Assembly (NCBI GenBank): GCA_964528605.1
Contig: CAZGSV010000057.1
Coordinates: 1 to 21,246 of the forward strand
Length of the DNA: 21,246 bases
Source: CAZGSV01 sp964528605
Lineage (GTDB): Bacteria; Armatimonadota; Zipacnadia; CAZGSV01
Reading direction: 5' to 3'
Made by a program: the position numbers and the translations under genes
The notes under the pieces: model-generated
Seen by the model: only the letters and a program-made list of their open reading frames with translations
Database searches by the model: none
Told to the model about the DNA's origin: nothing
Shown: positions 1 to 7,525 of the stretch, piece by piece
Position numbering within the stretch: the first letter of the stretch is position 1
Layout of the letters: every line of letters starts with the position of its first letter

Positions 1-408
1 TGGCAGCGGCGCCAGCAGAGCCCCCTGCGCACCCGCAGGCGCGGCCAGGGGGCGGGGCAGCGCTCGCGAACGTGTACGCGGGCGCGGGCGGGCGTGCAAG
101 CGATGCGCGCTCGCTCGCTCGCCCCCGGGCTGTCTGCTGCTCCGGAATCGAGGCCGCGGGCGCTCGACCGAGAGGGGCGGGAGGCAGGCAGGGCGGGCGC
201 TGCGGCGGCATGCGGAAGGCGCACTCGCGCTGCGGGACCGGGCTTGCTCGCCGTCGCCCGTCTCACAGGTCCGGAGCAGGTTGCCCGCTCTTCGTAGGGG
301 CGTATGGCCATACGGCCTTAGTGGGCGACGCCGCCAGATGCCGCAAACTCCACCCTTGCTAACGATTACGCCCGGTGGTAAGCCATCCCGCAGCAAGGAG
401 GCCACACC
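1..408. other. Gene-free GC-rich left flank
   Basis: No reading frame here has the composition or motifs of a real protein; the short open frames are rich in Arg, Ala and Gly and look like GC-rich noise. The only structure seen is the palindromic element near 294-317 and a good ribosome binding site (aaggagg, about 394-400) belonging to the following gene. No convincing sigma-70 promoter was found. The left part could be the untranslated end of a gene lying outside the window. Confidence 0.5.
294..317. repeat. Palindromic element upstream of GH4 gene
   Basis: CGTATGGCCATACG at 301-314 is a perfect 14-bp palindrome. Allowing one mismatched pair (300/315), the symmetry extends to 298-317. It is preceded by GTAGGGG, which resembles the GTAG head of the REP-like hairpins elsewhere in the window, but the GACA tail is absent. 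It lies about 95 bp before the GH4 start, so it could be either a degenerate REP-like repeat or an operator for that gene. Confidence 0.4.
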
Positions 409-1707
409 ATGCCTTCGGCAAAGATCGTCATCGTCGGCGCCGGCAGCCTCTCCTTCGGCGTCAGCACCATCGCCGACATCCTCCTCGAGCCCGGCCTGCG
501 CGGCAGCACGCTCGCCCTCGTAGACATTGACGTCGGCGCGCTCGACCTAGTCGCCGCCCTCGCCAAGCAAGCCAACGAGCAGTGGGGCTCGGGCATGAAG
601 ATCGAGCGTACCACCGACCGCCGCCGCGCACTCCCGGACGCCGACGCGGTCATCGTGTCTGTCGAGGTCGAACGAGAGAAGCGCTGGCGCCTCGACTGGG
701 AGATACCCGCCAAGTACGGCGTCATTCAGCCCATGGGCGAGAACGGCGGCCCCGGCGGCTTCGCCCACGCCATGCGCAACCTCCCCATCGTCGTCGGCCT
801 CTGCCGCGATATGGAGCGGCTCTGCCCCGACGCCTGGCTGCTCAACTTCACCAATCCGGTGCATCGCCTGACGCTCGCCGCCGTCCGCCACTCCGCCATC
901 AACGCCATCGGCCTGTGCCACGGCATCTACGGCACCCGCGGCTACCTCGCCCGCACGCTCGGGGTCAAGGACGAGGCTCTCGACGTGAAGGCCGCCGGCA
1001 TCAACCACTTCACCTGGATTCTTGACGCCCGCCTCCTGCCCTCCGGCAAGGACGCTTATCCCGCCATCCGCCGCGCCGCCCCCAAGGGCGCCGTAGAGCA
1101 TTGGGGCCTCTCTTGGAAGATGCTTGACGCCTTTGGCCTGTTCCCGTCCCCGGGCGACGACCACATCGCCGAATACCTGCACTGGTTCCACTGCGACCGC
1201 TATCCTTCAGCGGCCAAGTACCACTTGCCGACCCGCCGCTGGGAAGGCCTCAACCGCGGCCGCCGGAGGCTTCAGCAGAGAGCGAAGCAGACGCTCGAGG
1301 GCAAATTGAGTAACGAATGGATGCGCCGCCGCTCCGGCGAGCACGCGGCCGACATCATCCTCGACCGCCTGGCCGACCGCAACCGGCTCGACCTGGCCGT
1401 CAACATTCCCAACCGCGGCTACGTGACCAATCTGCCCTTCGATGGCGTCGTCGAGGTGCCGGCGCTGATCAGCGCCTTCGGGGTCCAGGGCTTGCCCATG
1501 GGCAGGCTCCCTTCGGCGATAGCCGCCATCTGCCAACTCCAGATGAGGATCGCGGAGCTGACCGTGGACGCGGCCGTTAAGCGCTCGCGCAAGTTGGCGC
1601 TACAGGCGCTGCTGCTGGACCCGATGATCAACGACCTCGAAGTCGCCGAGAGAATCCTCGCCGACTTCCAGCGCGCTCACAAGGGCCTGATGCCTGAGTT
1701 GCGGTAG
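409..1707 (+). CDS. Glycoside hydrolase family 4 (alpha-galactosidase/6-phospho-glycosidase type)
   Basis: A 432-residue cytoplasmic enzyme of the usual GH4 length. GH4 enzymes cleave alpha- or beta-glycosides by a redox-elimination route that needs NAD+ and Mn2+. The N-terminus is a Rossmann fold (KIVIVGAGSLSFG, residues 5-17) with Asp39/Asp41 at the end of strand 2. NFTNP (146-150), Cys170-His171 and Asn199-His200 match the family's substrate- and metal-binding motifs. The ATG has a strong Shine-Dalgarno aaggagg about 8 bases upstream. The CPBP protease gene begins 8 bases after the stop, so the two are probably co-transcribed. The exact sugar, and whether the substrate is phosphorylated, cannot be read from the sequence. 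No PTS or sugar transporter genes are adjacent. Confidence 0.9.
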   Translation: MPSAKIVIVGAGSLSFGVSTIADILLEPGLRGSTLALVDIDVGALDLVAALAKQANEQWGSGMKIERTTDRRRALPDADAVIVSVEVEREKRWRLDWEIPAKYGVIQPMGENGGPGGFAHAMRNLPIVVGLCRDMERLCPDAWLLNFTNPVHRLTLAAVRHSAINAIGLCHGIYGTRGYLARTLGVKDEALDVKAAGINHFTWILDARLLPSGKDAYPAIRRAAPKGAVEHWGLSWKMLDAFGLFPSPGDDHIAEYLHWFHCDRYPSAAKYHLPTRRWEGLNRGRRRLQQRAKQTLEGKLSNEWMRRRSGEHAADIILDRLADRNRLDLAVNIPNRGYVTNLPFDGVVEVPALISAFGVQGLPMGRLPSAIAAICQLQMRIAELTVDAAVKRSRKLALQALLLDPMINDLEVAERILADFQRAHKGLMPELR

Positions 1708-1715
1708 GCGTCCGC

Positions 1716-2612
1716 GTGAACCGTACTGCGACAAGAGTCGCCCTCTTCATTGCATTCGCCTTCGCCCTCGACTGGGGCCTCGTCTTCATCTATGACGCGC
1801 TCGGCGGCAAGTGGGTGATGCCCAACAACATCATCCTCGGCGTCGTCTACATGTTCGGGCCCCTCGCGGCTGCCATCATCGTCCAGAAGGCGATCTACAA
1901 AGAGCCGGTCGTCGGCCCGCTGGGCGTCTCCTTCAGGTTGAACCGCTGGTTCCTAGTGGCCTGGCTGCTCCCGCCTCTCATCGCGATTGCCATCTTCGGT
2001 GTCAGTCTGCTGTTCCCGGATGTCCGCTATGCGTCCGACCCAATGCAGATACTGGAGCGCTTCCGATCGGCGATGACTCCGGAGCAGTTCGAGCGCGCAC
2101 GAGCCCAGGCAGCCTCGCTGCCGCTGCATCCCTTCTGGCTCGCCTTGCTTCAGGGGCTCATCGCCGGGGCCACCGTCAACGCGGTCGCCGGCTTTGGCGA
2201 GGAACTCGGCTGGCGCGGCTTCCTCCAGAGGGAACTGAGCCCTCTGGGCTTCTGGAAATCGTCTGCCCTGATCGGCCTCATCTGGGGCTTCTGGCATGCG
2301 CCGCTGATCCTCAAAGGGCACAACTACCCGCAGCACCCCGTAGCAGGCGTCTTCTTGATGGCCGCCTGGTGCGTCTTGCTCGCGCCGCTGCTGGGCTACG
2401 TGCGCCTTAGGGCCAAGTCCGTCATCGCCGCCGCCGTCATGCACGGCACGGTCAACGGCACTTTCGGCCTCTCTATCATGCTCCTTCAGGGCGGCAATGA
2501 CCTACTGGTCGGCTTCAACGGCCTCGCCGGCTTCATCGTGCTCGCCCTCGCCAACCTCGGCATCTTCGCCTACGACCGCTTCTTAGCCAAGACACCCGCA
2601 CCCCGGGGGTAG
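1716..2612 (+). CDS. CPBP-family intramembrane metalloprotease
   Basis: A 298-residue polytopic membrane protein with about seven or eight hydrophobic segments (roughly 7-24, 39-58, 78-100, 138-158, 181-198, 211-228, 235-256, 265-286). It carries the CPBP (CAAX protease / bacteriocin-processing, Abi) signature: Glu162-Glu163 with Arg167 (GEELGWRG), then His194 in FWHAP, and His243/Asn247 in HGTVNG. These are the expected metal-binding and catalytic residues of a Rce1-like protease, so it is probably active. Family members process peptides or prenylated-type substrates, or confer bacteriocin immunity; the substrate here is unknown. The start is GTG, 8 bases after the GH4 stop, which implies one operon, though no functional link to glycoside breakdown is evident. 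Confidence 0.88.
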   Translation: MNRTATRVALFIAFAFALDWGLVFIYDALGGKWVMPNNIILGVVYMFGPLAAAIIVQKAIYKEPVVGPLGVSFRLNRWFLVAWLLPPLIAIAIFGVSLLFPDVRYASDPMQILERFRSAMTPEQFERARAQAASLPLHPFWLALLQGLIAGATVNAVAGFGEELGWRGFLQRELSPLGFWKSSALIGLIWGFWHAPLILKGHNYPQHPVAGVFLMAAWCVLLAPLLGYVRLRAKSVIAAAVMHGTVNGTFGLSIMLLQGGNDLLVGFNGLAGFIVLALANLGIFAYDRFLAKTPAPRG

Positions 2613-2896
2613 CCCGCGAACACCGGCGTGAGCGACGACAACGGCCGCTGAGCCAAATGCCAGGTGGCCTACGCAACGGAGGCGCGTCAGCGTGACAGCG
2701 CGCCTGGAGGACGCCGCTTGCCTTGACGCCGCTGCGCCCCGAGGTACAGTCTCTTCCTGGCCGGCGGTGGAGTCCGCCCGTCCCTCCCAGGGCGAACTGC
2801 TCTTTCCTCTAGAGCCGATGACTCCTAACTGACTCCTGCACGAAGGGAGGCGAGGTTGGGAGCAACCCGGGGCTGATCCCGCGCGCTCCGCCGCCT
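2613..2896. other. Intergenic region with one promoter candidate
   Basis: There is no gene in this 284-base stretch. It contains the promoter candidate at 2723-2750 and a long potential leader. A Shine-Dalgarno-like aagggagg at 2843-2850 is followed only by a six-codon frame (TTG at 2856), and an isolated four-codon ATG frame starts at 2818. Neither is convincing as a leader peptide. Confidence 0.5.
2723..2750 (+). promoter_or_regulatory. Sigma-70-type promoter candidate
   Basis: TTGACG (2723-2728), 16-base spacer, TACAGT (2745-2750). The -35 box matches those of other promoters in this window. It would drive the 2897 gene after a leader of about 140 bases. Confidence 0.45.
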
Positions 2897-3349
2897 ATGA
2901 GATTTCATCAGAAGAACCACCTGTTCTGCTCCTATCTCTCGCTGAGGAATATCGCGGACCAGGTAACCGCCGCCGCAACGCGAGGGCTCTCGCCCTCGGG
3001 CACAGGCCCGCCCGGCGCGCCGCTGCCGGAGGACGAATGGCGGAAAGTACAGGGGCCGCTCAACGAGGCGCTTGACGCCTTGGAAGCGGTGGTGAATGAA
3101 CTCGCCGGCAGCCTCGCCCGCGACCACGAGCGAAGCGCCGGCTTGAGCGCCACCCGCGCCTGGGTCGCGGTGCTGCTCGGCCAGGCGCTGGAGGTAATCG
3201 AAGACCTGGAGCCAGCCCGCTTCTCCAGGAAGTTCGGGGAACTCAACGCGGCGGCGTCCCGGCGCCTCGCCGCGGTCGCCGCTCAGGCCAAGCAGCTGGT
3301 GCGAACCGCACGGGCCCAACTTGGAGAGGGAGCGGGCGCACAGCGCTAG
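2897..3349 (+). CDS. Hypothetical small helical protein
   Basis: A 150-residue protein of no recognised family. The first 25 residues are Phe/His/Leu-rich. A short low-complexity Gly/Pro linker spans about 30-45. From about 47 to the end it is mostly amphipathic helix with balanced acidic and basic residues (for example LNEALDALEAVVNELAGSLA), suggesting a helical bundle. It has no clear signal peptide or membrane segment. The opposite-strand frame over the same bases is Gly/Arg/Cys-rich and looks like a shadow, which supports this strand. ATG 2897 lacks a Shine-Dalgarno sequence, so the true start is uncertain; the only good ribosome-binding motif upstream (2843-2850) is out of frame. Helical proteins of this type include four-helix 'S23/DUF'-like bundles, but no assignment is made. 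Confidence 0.6.
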   Translation: MRFHQKNHLFCSYLSLRNIADQVTAAATRGLSPSGTGPPGAPLPEDEWRKVQGPLNEALDALEAVVNELAGSLARDHERSAGLSATRAWVAVLLGQALEVIEDLEPARFSRKFGELNAAASRRLAAVAAQAKQLVRTARAQLGEGAGAQR

Positions 3350-3357
3350 CCGCGGCC

Positions 3358-3386
3358 TTGCGTCTTTAGTCCGCGCGCGCTATGGT
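3358..3386 (+). promoter_or_regulatory. Promoter candidate upstream of RAYT gene
   Basis: TTGCGT (3358-3363), 17-base spacer, TATGGT (3381-3386). It lies directly after the 2897 gene and would give a leader of about 55 bases that contains the inverted repeat at 3393-3444. Confidence 0.4.
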
Positions 3387-3392
3387 GCAGTC

Positions 3393-3444
3393 TGCCCTGT
3401 GACAAGTTCTCCTGGGTGCGCGCTCTCCCTAGCGGCACAGGGCA
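3393..3444. repeat. 9-bp inverted repeat in RAYT leader
   Basis: TGCCCTGTG (3393-3401) is perfectly complementary in inverted order to CACAGGGCA (3436-3444), with a 34-base loop. The right arm ends 7 bases before ATG 3452 and includes the weak Shine-Dalgarno-like AGGG. RNA pairing could therefore hide the start, or the arms could be a protein-binding site. Confidence 0.5.
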
Positions 3445-3451
3445 AGCCACG

Positions 3452-3898
3452 ATGCTTCCCAGCAAGGAACGAGAAAACACCGGCCCGGTGGTGAGCATCA
3501 CCACGCGCACCAAATCACCCGTGCTCGCCTATGAGCGGGCAGGGCGGCTAGTTGAGGAGGCGGTGCTCGCCGGCAAGGAGCGCGGCTGGTACTACCTGCT
3601 CGGCTACGTGGTGATGCCTGATCATCTGCACGTGATCATTCGACCTCGCGGGCGCGAAGTCTCCGCCGCGGTGCAAGCGGTGAAGTCTCTCGCGGGCCGC
3701 CGCGTCAACGCCCTCTTGGGGAAGAAGGGCGCCCTCTGGCGGCGCGGCTTCGGCACGAGCGTGATCGAAGATCAGGCCGGGGCTACGCGCACCATCAAGT
3801 ACGTAGAGGCCAATCCCGTCCGCGACGGCCTCGCCAGCACGCCCGAGGGCTACCGCTTCTCCTCCGCCCATCGCCGCGAGGTAGTGGACCCCCTGTAG
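3452..3898 (+). CDS. REP-associated tyrosine transposase (RAYT), Y1/HUH type
   Basis: A 148-residue member of the IS200/IS605-related Y1 transposase superfamily, the branch domesticated as RAYTs. These single-strand nucleases cut at REP hairpins through a 5'-phosphotyrosine. The HUH motif is MPDHLHVII with His58 and His60. The probable nucleophile is Tyr117 in KYVEANPVRDGL, a block typical of the family, followed by YRFSSAH (134-140). Both catalytic elements are intact and the length is typical. ATG 3452 was chosen over in-frame GTG 3416 because the latter has no ribosome binding site and lies inside the loop of the inverted repeat. The stop codon TAG is part of the head of a REP-like hairpin, as expected if the enzyme mobilises such sequences. 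It has no flanking insertion-sequence ends or accessory tnpB gene. Confidence 0.88.
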   Translation: MLPSKERENTGPVVSITTRTKSPVLAYERAGRLVEEAVLAGKERGWYYLLGYVVMPDHLHVIIRPRGREVSAAVQAVKSLAGRRVNALLGKKGALWRRGFGTSVIEDQAGATRTIKYVEANPVRDGLASTPEGYRFSSAHRREVVDPL

Positions 3899-3923
3899 AA
3901 GCCCCGTCTGTGGCGGGGCGACA
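3894..3923 (+). repeat. REP-like hairpin overlapping the RAYT stop
   Basis: Layout: TGT, AGAA, stem GCCCCG (3901-3906), 7-base loop, stem CGGGGC (3914-3919), G, ACA. TGT and ACA can close the stem. The head includes the RAYT stop TAG (3896-3898). The same layout recurs at 8657-8683 with a different stem sequence, so base pairing is conserved while sequence is not. It may also end transcription of the RAYT gene, although no T-tract follows. Confidence 0.65.
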
Positions 3924-3957
3924 GACGCCGTGAGCGCCAGGCCCGGGTCCCGCCCGG

Positions 3958-4722
3958 CTACCCTCCCGCTATCGCCTTGACCTTCGCCAAAGCCTCCTCC
4001 GGCGTTCCCGTCGGTCCGAACTCGAGACCCACGTAGCCCTGGTATCCGGCCTTGTCTATCGCGGCGATTACGTTGCGGTAGTTGATCTCACCCGTCCCGT
4101 ACTCGTGGCGGCCGGGGACATCGGCGGAGTGGAAGTGGCCGATGAGCGCGATGTTCTCCGTAATGGTTTGGATCAGATTCCCCTCCGTTATCTGCTGGTG
4201 GTAAATGTCGTAGAGCAGCCGCACCGCCGGGCTGCCCACCTCACGGATCATCTCAAAGCCCTCGGCCGAGGTAGCGAGGTAGTAGCCCTTGTGGTCCACC
4301 AGTATGTTGAGCGGCTCCACCACGAGGGCCACTCCGCCCTTTTCGGCGAGCGGCGCCGCCGCCTGCAGCGCCTCCACAATCGCCGCGTGCTGTCGTTCGC
4401 GGGGGGCGCCCGCGATTTCGTTCCCCACCGTCACGATGAGCGTCTCGCACCCTAGCCGGTGCGCCACCTCGATCGCCTGCCGTGTTCCCTCCAGAAACGC
4501 CGGCCTCGTCGCCGGGTCCACCAATGGCCCTCCCGTCTCCACGCACAGCGCCGCCACCTCCAGCCCGGCCTTCTTCTTCGCCTCGGCCATGGCGGCGAGG
4601 TCCTTGTTGCTCCAGCCCCAGAACTCGAAGGCGGGGAAGCCAGCCGCCGCGGTGGCGGCGATGCGCTCCGCGAACGGGCGGTCCGTGAAGATCATCTCAA
4701 TGCAAACCGAGAGTCTGGCCAT
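3958..4722 (-). CDS. Hydroxypyruvate isomerase-like TIM-barrel enzyme
   Basis: A 254-residue cytoplasmic protein of the xylose-isomerase-like TIM-barrel superfamily, matching hydroxypyruvate isomerases (which interconvert hydroxypyruvate and tartronate semialdehyde) in length and motifs. Metal and catalytic candidates are Glu136 (VVEPLN), Asp172 and His175 in YDIYHQQI, His198 (GHFHSAD), Arg205 and Glu234 (GLEFGP). The YDIYH and 'HFHSADVPGRHE' blocks are close to the family consensus. ATG has a good Shine-Dalgarno aaaggGAG about 9 bases upstream. It starts 26 bases after the VanW gene, so it is the likely last gene of the GAF-VanW unit. Related 2-keto-sugar or tartronate epimerases share these motifs, so the exact substrate remains open. 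No glyoxylate carboligase or tartronate-semialdehyde reductase gene is nearby. Confidence 0.85.
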   Translation of the reverse strand: MARLSVCIEMIFTDRPFAERIAATAAAGFPAFEFWGWSNKDLAAMAEAKKKAGLEVAALCVETGGPLVDPATRPAFLEGTRQAIEVAHRLGCETLIVTVGNEIAGAPRERQHAAIVEALQAAAPLAEKGGVALVVEPLNILVDHKGYYLATSAEGFEMIREVGSPAVRLLYDIYHQQITEGNLIQTITENIALIGHFHSADVPGRHEYGTGEINYRNVIAAIDKAGYQGYVGLEFGPTGTPEEALAKVKAIAGG

Positions 4723-4748
4723 CGTTGGTGCTCCCTTTCTGCCGGAGT

Positions 4749-6188
4749 CTATCCCGCCGGCCCAGCCGGCGGTTCGTTGTCCTCCGGAGGAGGTGTGGGC
4801 GAGGGCGCGGGCGGAATCTCTTCCGCCGGCGGCGCCGTTGGCGGCTTCATACCCGCGCTCGGCCCTACCCGAATTATGCGCGGCTGCGGCATGTAGTAGT
4901 CGCTGGACAGGTCCTCCACCACGGGCTCCTGCCCCGGTCGCCTTATCGTCCGCTTGGCCCAGCCCTTCGCCCCGCTCTTGCCCGCCTGCTCCACCACCTT
5001 CTTGCCCGGCGGCAGTGACGGGTCCACCACGGTCTTCTCCGGAGCCGGGATGGTCGCCGTCCGCGCGCTCGTTATCTCGACCTCCGGCTTGTCGCCACTG
5101 AACCCAGCGATGGTGAAGCGCACGCGGTCCCCGTCAACCGCCGAGACCAGGTAAACGGGGTGCTGGTATGGGTTCCGCAACTTGAGGTCTACGGAGCCGT
5201 AAGCCACCGTCGCATCCCGAGCGATGGGCACGTAGGGCACCGGCATCGAATGATGGGTGCGCTCGACTATCGCCAACCCCGCCAACAGCGCCGCGTTGTA
5301 AAGCGTCGTGGACACTTGGCACACGCCCCCTCCTGTGCCCGGCACCACCCGCCCGTTCTGGTATATGGGCGCCGTCTGGAAGCCCCGCTTGGCCGTGCGC
5401 TCGCCCACCACTTGGTTGAACGAGAAGGTCTCCCCCGGCCGTATCACCACGCCGTTCAACAGGTTCGTCGCCAGGGCGATGTTGTGGCTCCGGCTCGCCG
5501 CGCCCGCGTTGAACTTCGTGGTGAAGTCGCCCAGAATCCCGTCTATCCCCTGCAAGTCCTGCGCGGTGATCTCCGCCGGGATCTCTTCCACCGGCAGGTC
5601 AATCGCGGTCTGTCCTTTCTGGAGCGCCCGCTCGATGGCCCGCAGGGCCTTCTCCACGTCCAGCACCGCCCCCGGCTCGTCCGGCTCCAGAGTCAGTCCG
5701 CCGTCCTGCACCTGCAGCCGCGCGTCCTTCGCCTCCTTTGACAGGGTAGTGCTGAGCCTCATCACCGCCGTGCGCCCCGAGTCCTCCGCCAAGCGCAACT
5801 GCGGCTCGATGTTGACTGGGTGCGCCGCGGCCCGCACCGATTGCATGAACCGCTCCACGATGTTCCCCTGCCGCCCCACCTGCATCGCCCGGCTCATCGC
5901 GCCCTCCACGTCGAACTCAGCCCCCAGTTCACCCGCGGCGTACTCCCATTGGCGATCCCGCCACCTAAGCGCGATCTTCTTCTGCAGTCGCGCGTCCAGC
6001 GCCTTTGCGACCGGCGGCGTCGCCTGCGCCCGACTTATCGAACCCACGTAGAACCCCGCCACCGAAACGCCTCGGTGGATGCGGTCGCCATGTGGGATGA
6101 GCACCACTCCTGTTATCACCGCGCCCAACACGGTGGCGGCGAGTACACTCAGCCCCACGATCAGCGCTGTCTTGCTCGCGCGACTCAC
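4749..6188 (-). CDS. VanW family protein
   Basis: A 479-residue membrane-anchored protein. Residues 7-31 form a single N-terminal transmembrane helix or uncleaved signal. Residues about 40-210 resemble the peptidoglycan-binding-type repeat that precedes VanW domains. The VanW domain is about 220-350, with the hallmark FNQVVGERTAKRGFQ (257-271) and GTGGGVCQVSTTLYNAA (284-300, Cys290). A G5-like beta stretch follows (about 365-440), and the last 25 residues are Pro/Glu-rich. VanW is named from vancomycin clusters but is widespread without them. Recent family knowledge points to a cell-wall or redox role, not resistance. The start is GTG and its GTGA overlaps the stop of the GAF gene, so translation is coupled. 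The upstream gene's Glu-codon tail (GAGGAGATGGAGGAG) doubles as the ribosome binding site. Confidence 0.88.
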   Translation of the reverse strand: MSRASKTALIVGLSVLAATVLGAVITGVVLIPHGDRIHRGVSVAGFYVGSISRAQATPPVAKALDARLQKKIALRWRDRQWEYAAGELGAEFDVEGAMSRAMQVGRQGNIVERFMQSVRAAAHPVNIEPQLRLAEDSGRTAVMRLSTTLSKEAKDARLQVQDGGLTLEPDEPGAVLDVEKALRAIERALQKGQTAIDLPVEEIPAEITAQDLQGIDGILGDFTTKFNAGAASRSHNIALATNLLNGVVIRPGETFSFNQVVGERTAKRGFQTAPIYQNGRVVPGTGGGVCQVSTTLYNAALLAGLAIVERTHHSMPVPYVPIARDATVAYGSVDLKLRNPYQHPVYLVSAVDGDRVRFTIAGFSGDKPEVEITSARTATIPAPEKTVVDPSLPPGKKVVEQAGKSGAKGWAKRTIRRPGQEPVVEDLSSDYYMPQPRIIRVGPSAGMKPPTAPPAEEIPPAPSPTPPPEDNEPPAGPAG

Positions 6189-7429
6189 TCCTCCATCTCC
6201 TCCTCCGCAGCCCCCTCCAGTTCCTCGCCGACTTCCTCTGCCGCCGCTTCCGGCGTGCCTCTAGCCATCTTCGCTGGGCCCCTCAGCCGCCACAAAGCGC
6301 CGGCCGCGCCCCTGACCAGCGCCTCTAAGAGCCTCACGTCGTCTGCGCTGAACCTGTCCCCCCCCTGCTTGTTGACCACCTCCACGACGCCGACGACCTG
6401 ACCTGCCACGAGCACCGGCGCGGCGATCAGCGAAGCAATAGGGAACCGCCCCTCGCCGCCGGTCGCTGGGCTCCATCGCTGGTCGCTCCTGATATCGCCT
6501 ATCCAAACCACTTCGCCGTGCTCCATCACCCAGGCCGCAATGTCGTCCCGCACCTTCCGCCACAGGCTTGTGGTGCTCTGCGCTTCTTCGCCCAGCACCG
6601 CCTCCACGTTGAACTCCTCGGCCCGCCGATCGGCCATCAGCACCGCCGCCGCCTGCGCTCCCGTCACCCGCGCCGCGCTCTCGAGCAGAGCGCTGGCCGT
6701 CTGCTCCTCCTCAACCACACTGGTCAGAGCGACGAGCACCTCTGTAAGCGCCAGTGTCTGCTCGGCCCGCCGCTCACCCTGCCAAAGGAGGCGCGCGTTC
6801 TCCAACAGGCCCGCCATGTAGTCGGCCGCGGCGCCGGCTATCTCAACGTCCGCCGACGCAAACCGGCCGCCGTCCTTGTTGAACAACTCGAGCGCGCCCA
6901 CCGGCTCGCCCCCCGGCCGGATCGGCGCCGCCAGGATGCAGTGCACCTCAAAGCCCAGCCTCTGGCCGAGTTCGGCCGTGAAGCGCGGGTCCTTCACCGG
7001 GTCCTCCACCACCTGCGCCGCGCCGTGCGTGGCCACCCACCCGGCGACCCCCTCGCCAGGCTCCAGCGTCAGCCCCTGCAGCGCCTCGCGGTGCGGTCCG
7101 AACGCCGCCAAGCAGCACAGCGGCGTAGGTCCCTGGACTGAACCGGCGCCAGAAGCGGCGGCCGCCATTCCGGCTGCTGCCTCGCCATAGTCGCCCCTAA
7201 GAAGTGCCCATCCGCTTTCCACGCCCAGCGTCTTGGCCACGACACGAAGCGTCAGCGCCGCCAGATCGCTCGGCCCATGGCTCGTCCCCAAGATGCCCAC
7301 TATCTGCCCGAAAACCTCGCCCTTCGCCCGCTCCAGGAGCAGTTTCGCCAGCAGGTCCGCCTTCTCCTGGCGCAACCGCGAGGCTTCCTCCTCTAACTGC
7401 AGAAAACGCTCCCGCTCTTCAGCAGACAT
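6185..7429 (-). CDS. Tandem GAF-domain sensor protein
   Basis: A 414-residue soluble protein. Residues 1-35 form a charged coiled coil (EERERFLQLEEEASRLRQEK). Two GAF domains follow: about 50-215 (with GEGVAGWVATHG, APIRPGGEPVGALELFNK) and about 230-385 (with GEVVWIGDIRSDQRW, LIAAPVLVAGQVVGVVEVVNK). The C-terminus is a strongly acidic tail. There is no kinase, GGDEF, HTH or phosphatase output domain, so it probably signals through partners or buffers a ligand; GAF ligands include cyclic nucleotides, haem and small molecules, and none can be assigned. The ATG has only a weak taGGA ribosome site. Its stop overlaps the VanW start (GTGA). It begins 96 bases after the oxidoreductase stop; no clear promoter was seen in that gap. 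Confidence 0.82.
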   Translation of the reverse strand: MSAEERERFLQLEEEASRLRQEKADLLAKLLLERAKGEVFGQIVGILGTSHGPSDLAALTLRVVAKTLGVESGWALLRGDYGEAAAGMAAAASGAGSVQGPTPLCCLAAFGPHREALQGLTLEPGEGVAGWVATHGAAQVVEDPVKDPRFTAELGQRLGFEVHCILAAPIRPGGEPVGALELFNKDGGRFASADVEIAGAAADYMAGLLENARLLWQGERRAEQTLALTEVLVALTSVVEEEQTASALLESAARVTGAQAAAVLMADRRAEEFNVEAVLGEEAQSTTSLWRKVRDDIAAWVMEHGEVVWIGDIRSDQRWSPATGGEGRFPIASLIAAPVLVAGQVVGVVEVVNKQGGDRFSADDVRLLEALVRGAAGALWRLRGPAKMARGTPEAAAEEVGEELEGAAEEEMEE

Positions 7430-7525
7430 TCCTACCCGCTACCCAGAGGCAAAATGGAAAGGCGTGCCCACAAAGGCGCTCGCCCGACAACTGCAACAAC
7501 CACGGCACCCGCGGAGTTCGCCTCG

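Noticed and set aside
2825..3319. 164-codon minus-strand frame opposite the 2897 gene
   Set aside because: Gly/Arg/Cys-rich and without structure, while the plus-strand product has balanced amphipathic helices.
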